A stretch of 64,000 nt of DNA from Protonemura montana (GCA_947568835.1 OX387605.1:22696418-22760417); one strand, 5' to 3'; numbered from the stretch's first letter, positions 27,901 to 36,179 are shown. Made by a program: numbers and translations. The notes: generated by a model from the letters alone, not told the origin.

Positions 27901-30895
27901 AATGTTCTTGTTCGGGGGTCATGATCTTACTACGGAGGGTAATTGGTATAGTAATATTACAATGTAAGCATTCCAGCGATGTATCATAAAAAGTCGCAGC
28001 TGAGTGCATGAATTGCTCAGTCTTGACACGATCTTAGAAGTCAAAGGAACCAGTCCTCATTCGACATAAGTATTATTATCTAGTTGACCTATTTTATTCA
28101 ATCATCAAAAGGGAGATTATCAAGCCAGTAGAAGTAGAATTAGTTTGACTTATTGATCTGATTAAAAAAGCAATAAAACACATACAAAAGAAAATGATCT
28201 ATTCTGAACATATTCAAGTCCTATTTTATTTCAATAGCTAAAAGAGCTTTATCTGAAATGTTTCTATCTAGGAAAAGAACCATTTTGTTAAAGTTAACGT
28301 GGGCCTTTACAAATGTTGTTGAAAAGAGGCCAGTCAGTCATTTAATCTGGACAATATGATTGCCAATTTATATATATATGATATAATATATTTATATCTA
28401 TATATATGATTTCACAATATGATTGTACATAATTTTGCACACTATGAAGTTTCGCATGGCGCATTTCACGAGCCAAACCGTATCAAAACGCAGACTTGTG
28501 ATAGCTACGTGATATAAAAGCAGAGAATTATACTTACCTACCTTCATTCTGTCTAAGAAAGCAATTAAACGATTTATGCTACGCAACTAACTTCTGTTAT
28601 TTTCTTCACCGAGCATTTTGTTGGTTCATTGCGACCAAATTGCAAGTCGTTTCACCCTCTATTTGTTGCATTTCAATATTAACTGACCAACTCAAACTGT
28701 CCTCTATATTTGTATCTAACTGCTTGACCGTTAACACCACCATAGCGTCACTAGCAAACTTTTATTGTTTATTTTTAAGATATTTGAATATCTCACTCTC
28801 GCCAAGTTCAAAGCACAGACCAATTGCTTTTACGGTCATGTAATATTGTGCATTACAGTTTCAGTTCAGAAGAAAGAGTTGAGATTTACAGAGCTATCCT
28901 TTGCTTTGACATAAGCTAAATTACACAAGATCCTTTTGTTCATGATTGTCTGCACTTTTGCAAGTTTCAACCCTTGAACATTTTCGTTATCTAGTTTTCT
29001 GTTGAAATGCTTGCAAATTGAGTGTCTTGCCGTTCCCCAGTTCATTTGCTAGCCGTCTTGAGAGGATGTGTCGGCTCTCGAACAATGCGGCGACTTGCAA
29101 TCGCAAGGTACGTTGACATGACCTGTTACGGCATGCGTTGCATCGTGCAATAACATAGACACTAGCAGCGCGAGCAAAGCCCACAAGAGAAGCCGAGTTA
29201 CCATCAATTCGATCAAGATTAATATAAATCTATGTTTTGATTGTTTAATAATTATTGACTGATTGTTAATTAATTCTTGCACTTGAGATGTAAAATGTCA
29301 ATGTGCTATGAAGAAATAATTAAGTATCATTCAATATAGAAGGAAATTAAATAACCCACTATAGAAATAAATAAGCACCTTGGCTGCTAAATAGACTTTG
29401 GTATTTTGGTATCTCCCTTTTGACTGTTGAGTAAACTGTTCTGGTTTCCCATCGAACTGTTCTGACAGGCTTTACTCTTGCCAACGGGCCAAATCGCGCA
29501 CTAACAACGTAACACTAAGCTCCCACTAACCATAACCGAATCCTAAACATTACGACGATCCCAAAGTTGAAAGTTAAACCAAGGGTAGAAACACCACAAG
29601 GTGCTAGAAGACATTTCCTTACAAATTGTGTCGTATTCCAAATTTCAATCACCGCATGCATATTCATGGTTCAAAATTTAAAACGTAAATCTTAAATGCA
29701 AAACATGAAGCTGACAATGTTGTTTTCTACACCCAACAGGGATGTACGTACCGATACTAAATTCTGGAAGTGGATAATGAGAATGACAGGAATATAATCA
29801 ATCACTACCAAACTGGATCCTGTGAGTGCTGGCCGTACCATGGATAATTATTTTCCTCCCCACCTAAGCCCACAGCCCCAATACTGCATCTCAAACGACT
29901 TTCACGTGTGATTCCAGACAGCCTCGTCGTCCCCCCGCCTCAAGAAGTCATCCCAAAGCACGGAGTCGGCTGACTTCTGCAGCCAGCGCGTGAGCCTAGG
30001 TGTGGTAGAGACGGCGCTCTCGACAGCGCAACTCCTCGCGACCGCGGCGCTCCAGGCCGAGGCTACTGGCCGCGACTCTGACCGAGACAGCCTCTCCGAC
30101 TTCCTTGACTCGCTGCCTAGCGACGATCCCAAACGCTCGGGCACGCCTACCAGCACGTCCAGCGGAGATGAGCCTGAACGCACGTCCTGGAAGAGTCTTT
30201 CCGTCGGCGAGCCGCCTGCTGAAGACCTGAGCTTCAGCCAGAACCGCGAGCTGTGGAAGCTGCGTGCTTCACAGAGCCAACTCGAGGCAGAGAGAAAGGA
30301 GCGCAAGGCTTCCCGGTCTAATCGCGACCTGTTCGATCGACAGAAACACACGCCTGACCTAGTGATGGACTTGCCGGTTCTGACGTCAACCAGCCCAAAG
30401 GACGGGACCGAGTCATCACTGTCGTCGTCATCCTCATCGTCAGACGAGAGCTCAGCTTCGGAAGGAGCTGTCAGCCCCACGGGGCCCGAGAGCCCTGACA
30501 TGACGACAGCGGCAGAGCGGTTCGCCAAACAGAACCAGTGCACGCTAAAGAAGAACACGAAGACAACAGCCGCTGTATCCAACGCACAGACGCAGACTAA
30601 GAAGGGCGTCGTGAAGCAGAGGTCCAAGTATGAGGCCGGGCCAGGCGACGGGGGGCCTGGAGAAGTGGCAGAGATCGTTTCGTTGGCAGTTGATACGCAG
30701 GCCCAGGTTGCCAGCCCGGGAACGCAGCGCACGACCAAGTTTTCCGGCAAGTTGGCACACGGCGCAAGCGCCACCAAGCCCCAGGTGAAGGCCAAGCCGG
30801 CCATCTTGCGCAAGCCGACTTTGCCTCCACTTTCGTTATCGTCGCAGGCCTCACCCGAGCCAGTGCGGAAAGAGCCACTCGAGAGTGCAGAATGA
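6938..30895 (+). CDS. srGAP: SLIT-ROBO Rho GTPase-activating protein (srGAP), 15 coding exons
   Basis: Fifteen exons can be joined with GT-AG introns and matching phases: 6938-6995, 13916-14099, 17498-17663, 18304-18525, 20438-20566, 21213-21431, 22018-22296, 22677-22968, 23463-23675, 24041-24146, 24607-24825, 25057-25127, 25846-26026, 26870-27071, 29918-30895. The total is 3519 nt, 1172 residues plus stop; human srGAPs are about 1085-1100. Residues about 20-410 are the F-BAR domain with coiled-coil extension, about 487-675 the RhoGAP domain (arginine finger R525 in GIFRVSG), and about 726-778 the SH3 domain (NDWW). Residues 848-1172 form a Ser-rich tail containing AERFAKQNQCTLKKN. In the known family, srGAP binds Robo through SH3, shapes membrane through F-BAR and inactivates Rho/Rac/Cdc42. 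The family call is firm; the first exon is the least certain part. Confidence 0.95.
10056..10074 (+). repeat. Poly(G) tract, 19 bp
   Basis: This is an uninterrupted run of 19 G inside intron 1. Confidence 0.95.
12892..12921. repeat. Perfect hairpin, 13-bp arms, AAAA loop
   Basis: The arms ACTTTTTCTCAGT and ACTGAGAAAAAGT are exact reverse complements separated by AAAA. No surrounding element is apparent. Confidence 0.9.
13916..14099 (+). CDS. srGAP: srGAP exon 2 (start of F-BAR)
   Basis: The acceptor CCCCACAG precedes the exon and GTGAGT follows it. It encodes IRVQLGEQLRCLDVRMES through LEKLAKSLQLRHKEQKQ and includes DFFRRRAEVELDYSKNLEKL, the characteristic first helix of the srGAP F-BAR domain. 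Entry and exit phases (after 1 nt and after 2 nt) match exons 1 and 3. Confidence 0.95.
14100..17497 (+). other. srGAP intron 2
   Basis: This 3.4 kb intron has mixed composition and still contains CpG in places. It holds a perfect 10-bp hairpin at 14607-14634. No gene or mobile element was recognised. Confidence 0.6.
14607..14634. repeat. Perfect hairpin, 10-bp arms
   Basis: The arms GATTTCAGCC and GGCTGAAATC flank an 8-nt loop (TGGAGCAC) in intron 2. Confidence 0.9.
17498..17663 (+). CDS. srGAP: srGAP exon 3 (F-BAR)
   Basis: The exon encodes REQWPLFSSYSCWQQLVSRT and then TKTLSKDHAALSEVYSTHLV up to QRIYRR, followed by GTGAGT. It matches the family segment around 'CWNLLLNQVKRESRDHTTLSDIYLNNI'. 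The first base completes a Lys codon from exon 2. Two longer open frames overlap this exon, but only this frame matches the family. Confidence 0.94.
17664..18303 (+). other. srGAP intron 3
   Basis: This 640-bp intron is AT-rich and has a pyrimidine-rich region before the acceptor TTTGCAG. Nothing else is recognised in it. Confidence 0.7.
18304..18525 (+). CDS. srGAP: srGAP exon 4 (F-BAR)
   Basis: This phase-0 exon lies between TTTGCAG and GTAAAC. It encodes CREIGYETHEEILRVLHELH, then TTMKTYHSYQ and a Lys/Glu-rich helix ending IEKEVQK. The MKTYH block is strongly conserved in srGAP F-BAR domains, corresponding to 'VMKTYHMYN' in vertebrates. Confidence 0.95.
18526..20437 (+). other. srGAP intron 4
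   Basis: This 1.9 kb intron holds a CpG-retaining block (about 18,780-19,505) surrounded by CpG-poor DNA. The 300 bp from 20,101 to 20,400 contain no CpG at all by direct reading. Confidence 0.7.
18780..19505. promoter_or_regulatory. CpG-retaining island inside intron 4
   Basis: Single 60-bp stretches here hold about six to eight CpG (for example 18781-18840 and 19081-19140), like the outer flanks and unlike neighbouring introns. This fits an unmethylated internal enhancer or promoter. No exon is recognised in it. Confidence 0.4.
20438..20566 (+). CDS. srGAP: srGAP exon 5 (F-BAR)
   Basis: This phase-0 exon of 43 codons lies between TTTTCAG and GTGAGT. It encodes RKSKHNDARLKALKARNEYT, then LCLEASNTTIRKYFTDDLSD and LID. 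It matches the vertebrate block 'KLKAIKARNEYLLALEATNA' and 'HDLSDLID'. Its open frame is too short to stand out on its own. Confidence 0.95.
20567..21212 (+). other. srGAP intron 5
   Basis: This 646-bp intron is AT-rich, with TATATCTATA-type runs around 20,860-20,940. Nothing else is recognised. Confidence 0.7.
21213..21431 (+). CDS. srGAP: srGAP exon 6 (F-BAR)
   Basis: This phase-0 exon of 73 codons follows TTGTGCAG and ends before GTAAAA. It encodes CMDFGFHNCVSRALLMHVSA, passes through LDKQRFLEFNHSAFMIPKKF, and ends EFQGQREE. It corresponds to the end of the core F-BAR domain ('CCDLGYHASLNRALRTFLSA' and 'MKFEFQ'). Confidence 0.95.
21432..22017 (+). other. srGAP intron 6
   Basis: This 586-bp intron is AT-rich and CpG-poor, with no recognisable element. 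Confidence 0.7.
22018..22296 (+). CDS. srGAP: srGAP exon 7 (F-BAR extension, coiled coil)
   Basis: This phase-0 exon of 93 codons follows GTTGCAG and ends before GTGAGT. It encodes GCELEAQKSLRGDLELRLTQ, further heptad-like helix, and ends DRQETEEFYMA. Vertebrate srGAPs have the same coiled-coil extension ending in 'RQQETEQFYFTK'. Confidence 0.93.
22297..22676 (+). other. srGAP intron 7
   Basis: This 380-bp intron contains a near-perfect 25-bp palindrome at 22590-22614, shortly before the acceptor. Confidence 0.7.
22590..22614. repeat. Palindrome, 12-bp arms around one base
   Basis: ACTTTGACAAGA, G, TCTTGTCAAAGT is a perfect inverted repeat with a single central base. It lies 62 bp before exon 8 and could fold in the pre-mRNA. 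Confidence 0.9.
22677..22968 (+). CDS. srGAP: srGAP exon 8 (linker and start of RhoGAP)
   Basis: The exon follows CTTACAG and encodes KFREYLLGTSRIARLDTKHE, a basic linker (KKPPRRKRIGRL), then LFGGSLEEYLESTNEEIPLI and IKSCVRVINLY. The last part is the first helix region of the RhoGAP domain. It ends after one base of a Gly codon before GTGAGT. Confidence 0.94.
22969..23462 (+). other. srGAP intron 8
   Basis: This 494-bp intron is AT-rich in its middle. Nothing is recognised in it. Confidence 0.7.
23463..23675 (+). CDS. srGAP: srGAP exon 9 (RhoGAP catalytic part)
   Basis: The exon encodes LHHQGIFRVSGSQLEINNFR, then ESFERGEDPLADVTD and SVAGVLKLYLRELREPLFP. GIFRVSG holds the arginine finger that stabilises GTP hydrolysis, and the KLYLRELREPLFP helix is diagnostic of RhoGAP. 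The arginine is intact, so an active GAP is expected. The donor is GTACGT after one base of a Gln codon. Confidence 0.97.
23676..24040 (+). other. srGAP intron 9
   Basis: This 365-bp intron runs from donor GTACGT to acceptor TGTTTCAG. Nothing else is recognised. Confidence 0.7.
24041..24146 (+). CDS. srGAP: srGAP exon 10 (RhoGAP)
   Basis: The exon follows TGTTTCAG and encodes LESKQDFVIKLKDLIQSLPR, then AFVVVLRYLFAFLN, ending with two bases before GTAAGT. The L-x-x-L-P-x-x-x-x-x-x-L-R-Y-L-F-x-F-L pattern is a conserved RhoGAP helix. Confidence 0.95.
24147..24606 (+). other. srGAP intron 10
   Basis: This 460-bp intron has an irregular repeat of GTAAAGTA/TGTAAC-like words around 24,405-24,490. 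Nothing else is recognised. Confidence 0.65.
24607..24825 (+). CDS. srGAP: srGAP exon 11 (end of RhoGAP)
   Basis: The first base completes a His codon. The exon encodes LSEYSDESMMDPYNLAICFG, PTLVPVPEDKDQVQYQNQVN, then ELIKNIILFNEDIFPLDGG. NLAICFGPTL and the ELIKNII helix match RhoGAP and srGAP closely ('MMDPYNLAICFGPSLM'). The donor is GTAAGC. Confidence 0.97.
25057..25127 (+). CDS. srGAP: srGAP exon 12 (acidic linker before SH3)
   Basis: This 71-nt exon lies between TTTTCAG and the weak donor GTTGGT. It encodes an acidic linker (DVGDSPSEHIPDDIDSEVYP, then SED). Its exit phase matches exon 13, making SEDESETMEATVQFDF, which aligns with the vertebrate 'DDECEPIEAIAKFDY'. If the weak donor were skipped, translation would stop within a few codons and SH3 would be lost. 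Confidence 0.88.
25128..25845 (+). other. srGAP intron 12
   Basis: This 718-bp intron has an A-rich tract at about 25,718-25,747 and short repeats of CTGATTCTG/CCACTGAT around 25,447-25,490. The donor GTTGGT is weak. Confidence 0.65.
25846..26026 (+). CDS. srGAP: srGAP exon 13 (SH3 domain)
   Basis: The exon encodes ATVQFDFLARSERELSLKKG, DNVTLFTQVSNDWWRGSSNG, then QEGLIPDKYILLKI. The tandem Trp (NDWW), the ELSLKKGD RT-loop pattern and the GLIPDKYI strand are SH3 hallmarks. In known srGAPs this domain binds the proline-rich CC3 tail of Robo. The exon ends after two bases before GTGAGT. Confidence 0.97.
26027..26869 (+). other. srGAP intron 13
   Basis: This 843-bp intron is AT-rich and CpG-poor, with no recognisable element. 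Confidence 0.7.
26870..27071 (+). CDS. srGAP: srGAP exon 14 (Ser-rich tail; alternative terminal exon)
   Basis: The exon follows TTCCCACAG and encodes DEDRDKMELLKSSSSEESVR, then RRASSSNDSVLSSGGSSTHH and a Pro/Ala-rich stretch. RRRASS is a basophilic kinase-like site. A donor GTAGTA at 27072 joins in phase 0 to exon 15. Without splicing the frame runs seven more codons to a TGA at 27093-27095, ending ETTV. Confidence 0.88.
27072..27095 (+). CDS. srGAP: Alternative short C-terminus of srGAP (VVLETTV, stop)
   Basis: Read-through of the exon-14 donor adds V-V-L-E-T-T-V and a TGA, for a 854-residue form that keeps F-BAR, RhoGAP and SH3 but lacks the 325-residue tail. The last four residues fit a class I PDZ ligand (S/T-x-hydrophobic). 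An AATAAA at 27498-27503 could end such a transcript. Whether this form is made is inference. Confidence 0.45.
   Translation, partial: VVLETTV
27498..27503 (+). terminator. Candidate poly(A) signal of the short srGAP form
   Basis: An AATAAA lies 403 bp after the alternative stop at 27095, inside intron 14. It would serve the ETTV-ending transcript if that exists. Confidence 0.3.
28364..28410. repeat. TA-rich microsatellite
   Basis: Runs of TATATATA interrupted by single bases form a self-complementary stretch. Confidence 0.8.
29918..30895 (+). CDS. srGAP: srGAP exon 15 (long C-terminal tail, stop)
   Basis: The open frame covers 325 codons after the acceptor GATTCCAG and ends in TGA at 30893-30895. 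It is Ser/Thr/Glu-rich, with a run SSLSSSSSSSDESSASEGA, and is likely disordered. MTTAAERFAKQNQCTLKKN is the only block that looks conserved. The entry phase matches exon 14. A 357-codon open frame runs antisense here but looks like a by-product of codon use. Confidence 0.88.
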   Translation, partial: TASSSPRLKKSSQSTESADFCSQRVSLGVVETALSTAQLLATAALQAEATGRDSDRDSLSDFLDSLPSDDPKRSGTPTSTSSGDEPERTSWKSLSVGEPPAEDLSFSQNRELWKLRASQSQLEAERKERKASRSNRDLFDRQKHTPDLVMDLPVLTSTSPKDGTESSLSSSSSSSDESSASEGAVSPTGPESPDMTTAAERFAKQNQCTLKKNTKTTAAVSNAQTQTKKGVVKQRSKYEAGPGDGGPGEVAEIVSLAVDTQAQVASPGTQRTTKFSGKLAHGASATKPQVKAKPAILRKPTLPPLSLSSQASPEPVRKEPLESAE

Positions 30896-31878
30896 TTTAC
30901 TGACGGGCATCGAGACGGATTTGTTTCGAGCTTTGAGAGCCATGTGCCGGGAGCACCACATATGAATATTTTCATTATTATTGTAAAGTCAAGACTGATT
31001 TTTTAACTCCGTTTTAGAAATTTCTAAGCTTGTATATTACGGTTTGCATCAATCGGGAAATTCATGTGCTGATTGATTTAGTTTGGTAGGTACTCGAATG
31101 GTAAACAATTAGTTTAAAGTTAGGCAACTTTATTTCAATTAATTAGTGTTTCACAAATATCTAGTAAGAAGTTGTCTGAAATGAGGAACGGAGTCCTGTA
31201 TCAGGTGGATATTTAATTTTGGCATTTGCTATCAAACTATTTACAGTCCTATCTAATACGATTAGTTATTACCTGCTTTGTAAACCGTTGGTAAGTTTTT
31301 TTTGTAAGTATTTTTTAATGTTTACAATTTCGTTTTTTAAATGCAAATGAAGTGGGTGCTGAGATGGGGCCTTTGTTTTCATATTTGGCTTAGAAATTTT
31401 TTTGTTTTAAAAACTTTCATTACCTTTTAATTACTGTGTGGCCAACTTTTTTCGGTGTAATTAAATTCTTTGCATAATGTTTCAGACGATAAGAGCCATA
31501 ACCAAATTTTGGTAGATATGTATCTATTTTACAAAAGTATTATTTTTGACTTTTCTCACTACTTACTTTATATGTACCGATTTATTGATGTACTCGGATG
31601 TTCCGAAACATATTTACGAATGACCAGTGCTAGAATTCTTGGATGACTACAGGGATATGAATCGTTGCCTAAAAAGTCGTTATTTTGATAAATTATCGAA
31701 GATTTTGCTAAACATTCTAGAAAATGTGGTAGTTGCCAGAAGCTTGGCACATGTTATCTTCAAGGCATATTGATAAAAAAATGTGTCTAAAATGTAAATA
31801 ATATTTGGAAATTTTAGGAAGTGTAATCAGCTCTCTTTGGAATGCGTGTACAGACATCTCTGGATATTTTTTAGGGTT

Positions 31879-31916
31879 GCACCTTCACAACCAAACTGCA
31901 TCTTCACAACCAAACT
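31879..31916 (+). repeat. 19-bp tandem duplication
   Basis: GCACCTTCACAACCAAACT is followed directly by GCATCTTCACAACCAAACT, with one mismatch. Confidence 0.85.
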
Positions 31917-32116
31917 TCTGACTGAGAGCATGCAATTGTGTTTGTGATATCGACCAAATCAAAAGCACAATTGTTTGCTGGAAAAAGTTGTATGATAGCA
32001 AAAGACCACCATGACCATAGTTTTGATTAAACCAGGTTATCATCAGTGCACTTTTCAATCGATACAGAAATGTTGATGTTGATTATTACCAAACTATAGT
32101 TATAATTGCTCTTAAT

Positions 32117-32122
32117 AATAAA
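32117..32122 (+). terminator. Candidate poly(A) signal of the long srGAP transcript
   Basis: An AATAAA lies 1.2 kb after the stop codon, and a second lies at 32161-32166. ATTAAA variants occur nearer. The choice between them cannot be made from sequence. Confidence 0.35.
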
Positions 32123-33279
32123 GTTTACAAATTCTGCTTCAAGATAGAAGTGTGTAGTGAAATAAATGATTGGATGACAGGCGAGACTATTTGACCAATT
32201 AGATTATCCTAGGGGTTATTCTAGGGGCTCCATTTGTACAATATAAGTTAAAAATTAAATTAACCACTTTTGTATTGTGCTATTATGTACTTTAAACAAA
32301 TTCAGAGCTTTGGAATCGTCAATTTCTAAAATGTGATTCCGAAACATCTAAAGCCCATTTTTTCATCGAAAATTCATTGAACCCGTAATGCCAAAAGAAG
32401 CATGCAAAATACCCTTTCCCAAAAGAAAATGAAGGATTAAAGGACAAAATAAACTACGCTCATCTACAACCCGAAGCACTAGTTTAAGGCTTGGATGAGT
32501 TACAGTTGACTGACAAGGATGCTACCGTTAAAGATAATCTTTACCTTAGTCTGGTGTTTTGTGAGGAAAGGATGTCTGGTAAAGGATTCATCAGTAATGT
32601 TCACTCCCTTGCCAAGTCAGCCACTTAAATTTGTAAGTAATGGCACCATTTCACCTGTATGATAAAATGATAATAAACTCAAGCGTATATCAATGACTTA
32701 TTTTGATTTTCTAAACAGTTGTTTAGGACCTTTAGTTCTGTAGGTGGGACTGGTAAATTATAGGGTCTGGAAAAATGACTGATGATCGTAGCAAAATCTT
32801 TAATTTCACATACCCCAGAAAAAAAATAATTTCGTGATTTTTTTTGTGTCTGTTCTTGCCCTAACGGCCAAACGTCTGCTCTGATTTGAACAAAATTTGC
32901 AGAGCACATTTATTTGTAATTAGTACCTGCGTTATTTGAGAAATATTGTGAAACCATTCAAAATGTACGATAAATATCATGCTTGATTTATTAACGTCTT
33001 GGAGTGTATAGAGTAAAGACACGTCGTTGTTGAAATTAGCTGAAATAGTTTTCATTACAAGAACAATGTTCAGCTTTGTACATTTTTTTGGTAGTTCTAT
33101 AGCAATGGTTTTACAAAATTACGCTGGGTACCCCTTCCCAAGGAAATATATAGAACTAGTATTGCCACTCAGATTCGCTACGATTGTGAAATTAGTATAA
33201 CAACTAATGGAAAGATGAACAATTTAGCATAAATATATCAAATTATCTGACACACAAAATGTTTTCATTTGCAACTATG

Positions 33280-33450
33280 CAGGGGCTAGTTGTTTTTTCG
33301 CGGCGCTGTTACTGAAATTTTCTAATCGCTTGATGGTAATCAGATATTTGATACCTAATGAGATATCAGGTATTACAAAGAAGAAAAAAAATTACATACG
33401 ACGGCGGAACATATGAAGAAAAGAAGCATGTTGGTAACTTGGGGCGAGAA
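33280..33450 (+). repeat. Diverged left partial unit
   Basis: The start matches the unit start loosely (GGGGCTAGT, then TGCTTGATGG-like words). It then jumps to the AAGAAGCATGTTGGTAACTT segment and lacks module A between them. It ends where unit 1 begins. Confidence 0.75.
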
Positions 33451-35208
33451 AGGGACTAGTAATTTTCTCTCGGCTCTGTTTCTGTTTTTATCCAATTGCT
33501 TGATGGCGCTCAGACATTTGGCGTTACTTCTTACTACAAAGAAGAAAAAAAAAAGAGAACACAGCGGGAATCGAACGCGGGGCAAACTTTCCGCATTCGG
33601 ATACTTTAACCGCTCGACCACGAGAGCAGATGGACATTGCAGAAGTTTTTATGTAAATATAAATTGCTAGTCTATGAAAAAGAGAAGCATGTTGGTAACT
33701 TGCGGCGAGAAAATATCGTCAGCTGTTTAGTTGGTTTATTTCCCGAACGAATTGCCAGTGCAGCGTAGCTAAGTGGTCAGCGATGTGCTTCACGTCGTGG
33801 AGGTAATGCGTTCGGTTCCCGTCGTAGCAGCATTTTTGTTTCTTGCCTTCGAATTAGATATCACTTGACCAAGTATGAAAAATTATTATAAGTCCAGAGT
33901 GTAGTACCTATTTCTGCCAACAGGTGGCTCTGGTGCTAGTTTTGTACTTAACTCTAGTTCCCATGTTCCTATATACTTGATGCTAGACGTAGGAGCTGCA
34001 CACGGGGTATAGGTGGGGTTTGGGGTCGTGGGAACGGCCCGCAAAATTGGCGGGCGCGACTGGCGCGAAGCGCCAGGAGGGCCCGGCGATTTTGCTACTG
34101 TCTAAACCATACGCCCCAAAAAAAAAAAACAGCAAAATTATGCCACTGCGTCGTAGTACACTGTGTGATTCGATCCCAGAATGTCGACAATCCTATGATC
34201 AATTGAACGAGGAATTCGATGCCTTAAACCGCACGACCAAGCGGACTTAAGGTTCCTTCTGAATTTTTTAAATCATGTATGTTACTCCCAGCTACCACTG
34301 GTATACATTGGATGTCCTATTCCAACAGTAAAAAGGTTCCTACGGCGAGTGGATTCGATCCAGGTTAGCGAATGTCTTTGACGTGACCGATACAGCGACG
34401 TTACCATCGTGCCACGAAGACGGCTATACAATGTGGAGAAAAATGAACCTATTTGAATTTCATGTTTGAGATCCCGGCCTAAGTAATAGGTAGGTAAATG
34501 ACATCAAGCGAACATTTTGTTTAGATCTGTTAAGAACAGCATTGCCATTAGCACTCCGGGATCGTATCCCTTAAAATTATTAACATATCACGGACGACTT
34601 TTATTCTTCCTCGCAAGGACGTCCCAACTAGCAGTGCAGAATCCGGTGGCAACTCCAACATAAGGACTTTCACCATTTGCCGCGATTGATCCTGTATGTG
34701 CAAGCATCATAACCGGACTGGTACAACGCCAGTCGAAGCCCGTTGATCAATGGCAGGGCCCCCTTAACTCTTATTTGTAAAGTTTCACCGAACACGCAGC
34801 CGTGTTAAGGGCAGTGCCCCCCCCCCCAGCGCAATCTGGTGGATATAAAATGTACCACGATATTTTCTGAGTTTCATATTTTTGTTGACTCGTGGTAAAT
34901 AATTAATTTAAAATACTCATATCCAAAATAATATCCATTAATATCATTATATCCAATATATCCTAGATAATTTCCAACAGATTGCGCTGGGGGTTACGGT
35001 GCGACTTAACACGATTGCGTGTTCGGTGAAACCATTCAAATGAATGAAGCTGTAGGTTCTGTGATCAGGCATCGCAGTTCGACTGGTGTTCTTCTAGTCG
35101 GGCTGTAATGCTTGCATTATCGCGCTAGATCTTGCTAAATGGTGAAAGCCCATATTGGTGGAGTAGCTCAGCACTGCTGCACCGCCTGAGAGTTGAGGAG
35201 GGGGGGTA
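33451..35208 (+). repeat. Array unit 1
   Basis: This is the first complete unit and the most diverged at its start (GGCTCTGTTT, module A with GCATTCGG). It has a longer A-run before module C and a longer C-run in the foldback. All four tRNA-like modules are present. Confidence 0.93.
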
Positions 35209-35302
35209 AGGGACTAGTAATTTTCTCTCGGCTCAGTTTCTGTTTTAATCCAATTGCTTGATGGCGCTCAGACATTTGGCGTTACTTCTTACTACAAAGA
35301 AG

Positions 35303-35387
35303 AAAAAAAAAAGAGAACACAGCGGGAATCGAACGCGGGGCAAACTTTCCGCATTTGGATACTTTAACCGCTCGACCACGAGAGCAG
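35303..35387 (-). repeat. tRNA-like module A in unit 2, with T-run
   Basis: The minus strand reads TGGTCGAGCGG (A-box-like, 35378-35368), then CGTTCGATTCC (B-box-like, 35335-35325), and then a run of ten T (35312-35303). Head layout resembles Leu/Ser-type tRNA. The T-stem pairs poorly, so a working tRNA is unlikely. The same module recurs in every complete unit and in the right partial copy. Confidence 0.7.
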
Positions 35388-35517
35388 ATGGACATTGCAG
35401 AAGTTTTTATGTAAATATAAATTTCTAGTCTATGAAAAAGAGAAGCATGTTGGTAACTTGGGGCGAGAAAATATCGTCAGCTGTTTAGTTGGTTTATTTC
35501 CCGCGCGATTTGCCAGT

Positions 35518-35595
35518 GCAGCGTAGCTAAGTGGTCAGCGATGTGCTTCACGTCGTGGAGGTAATGCGTTCGGTTCCCGTCGTAGCAGCATTTTT
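35518..35595 (+). repeat. tRNA-like module B in unit 2, with T-run
   Basis: The plus strand reads TAGCTAAGTGG (A-box-like, 35524-35534), then GTTCGGTTCCC (B-box-like, 35568-35578), followed by TTTTT at 35591-35595. A complete cloverleaf could not be drawn with confidence. Confidence 0.65.
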
Positions 35596-35794
35596 GTTTC
35601 TTGCCTTCGAATTAGATATCACTTGACCAAATATGAAAAATTATTATAAGTCCAGAGTGTAGTACCTATTTCTGCCAACAGGTGGCTCTGGTGCTAGTTT
35701 TGTACTTAACTCTAGTTCCCATGTTCCTATATACTTGATGCTAGACGTAGGAGCTGCACACGGGGTATAGGTGGGGTTTGGGGTCGTGGGAACG

Positions 35795-35834
35795 GCCCGC
35801 AAAATTGGCGGGCGCGACTGGCGCGAAGCGCCAG
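35795..35834. repeat. Pair of GC-rich hairpins in unit 2
   Basis: GCCCGC and GCGGGC flank seven bases (35795-35813). Next comes CTGGCGCGAAGCGCCAG (35818-35834), a perfect 7-bp stem with a GAA loop. Both are kept in all complete units. Confidence 0.85.
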
Positions 35835-35874
35835 GAGGGCCCGGCAATTTTGCTACTGTCTAAACCATACGCCC

Positions 35875-36005
35875 AAAAAAAAAAACAGCAAAATTATGCC
35901 ACTGCGTCGTAGTACACTGTCTGATTCGAACCCAGAATGTCGACAATCCTATGATCATTTGAACAAGGAATTCGATGCCTTAAACCGCACGACCAAGCGG
36001 ACTTA
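35875..36005 (-). repeat. tRNA-like module C in unit 2, with T-runs
   Basis: The minus strand reads TGGTCGTGCGG (35995-35985) and GGGTTCGAATC (35933-35923). The distance between them would fit a tRNA with a long variable arm. TCTGG and TCAGA can pair around GTTCGAA as a T-arm. TTTT (35893-35890) and a run of eleven T (35885-35875) follow. Confidence 0.65.
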
Positions 36006-36084
36006 AGGTTTTTACTAAATTTTTTCAATCATGATTGTTACTCCAGCTACCACTGGTATACATTGGATGTCCTATTCCAACAGT

Positions 36085-36179
36085 AAAAAGGTTCCTACGG
36101 CGAGTGGATTCGATCCAGGTTAGCGAATGTCTTTGACGTGACCGATACAGCGACGTTACCATCGTGCCACGAAGACGGC
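36085..36179 (-). repeat. tRNA-like module D in unit 2, with T-run
   Basis: The minus strand reads TGGCACGATGG (36169-36159), then GGATCGAATCC (36116-36106, one base from the B-box consensus GGTTCGANNCC), then TTTTT (36089-36085). The acceptor ends do not pair. Confidence 0.65.

Larger units (their letters stand above)
27072..29917 (+). other. srGAP intron 14 (or 3' UTR of the short form in its first part)
   Basis: This 2.8 kb intron begins with the alternative stop described above. It holds a TA-rich microsatellite at about 28,364-28,410 and a short CpG-bearing block near 29,040-29,180. No coding segment was recognised. Confidence 0.6.
30896..33279 (+). other. srGAP 3' UTR and intergenic DNA
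   Basis: This AT-rich sequence follows the stop codon. It has several possible poly(A) signals and a 19-bp tandem duplication with one mismatch at 31879-31916. No gene was recognised before the tandem array. Confidence 0.6.

Noticed and set aside
29902-30975. A 357-codon open frame antisense to srGAP exon 15
   Set aside because: The plus frame is phase-matched to the srGAP exons. The antisense frame has no recognisable domain and is explained by the codon use of the GC-rich exon.
31000-33270. Autonomous retroelement or transposase remains beside the array
   Set aside because: No reverse transcriptase, integrase or transposase motifs were seen there or anywhere else in the window.
35315-36179. 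Genuine, functional tRNA genes in the array
   Set aside because: A and B boxes are present, but acceptor stems do not pair and at least the module A T-stem is poorly matched. tRNA-derived is the safer description.
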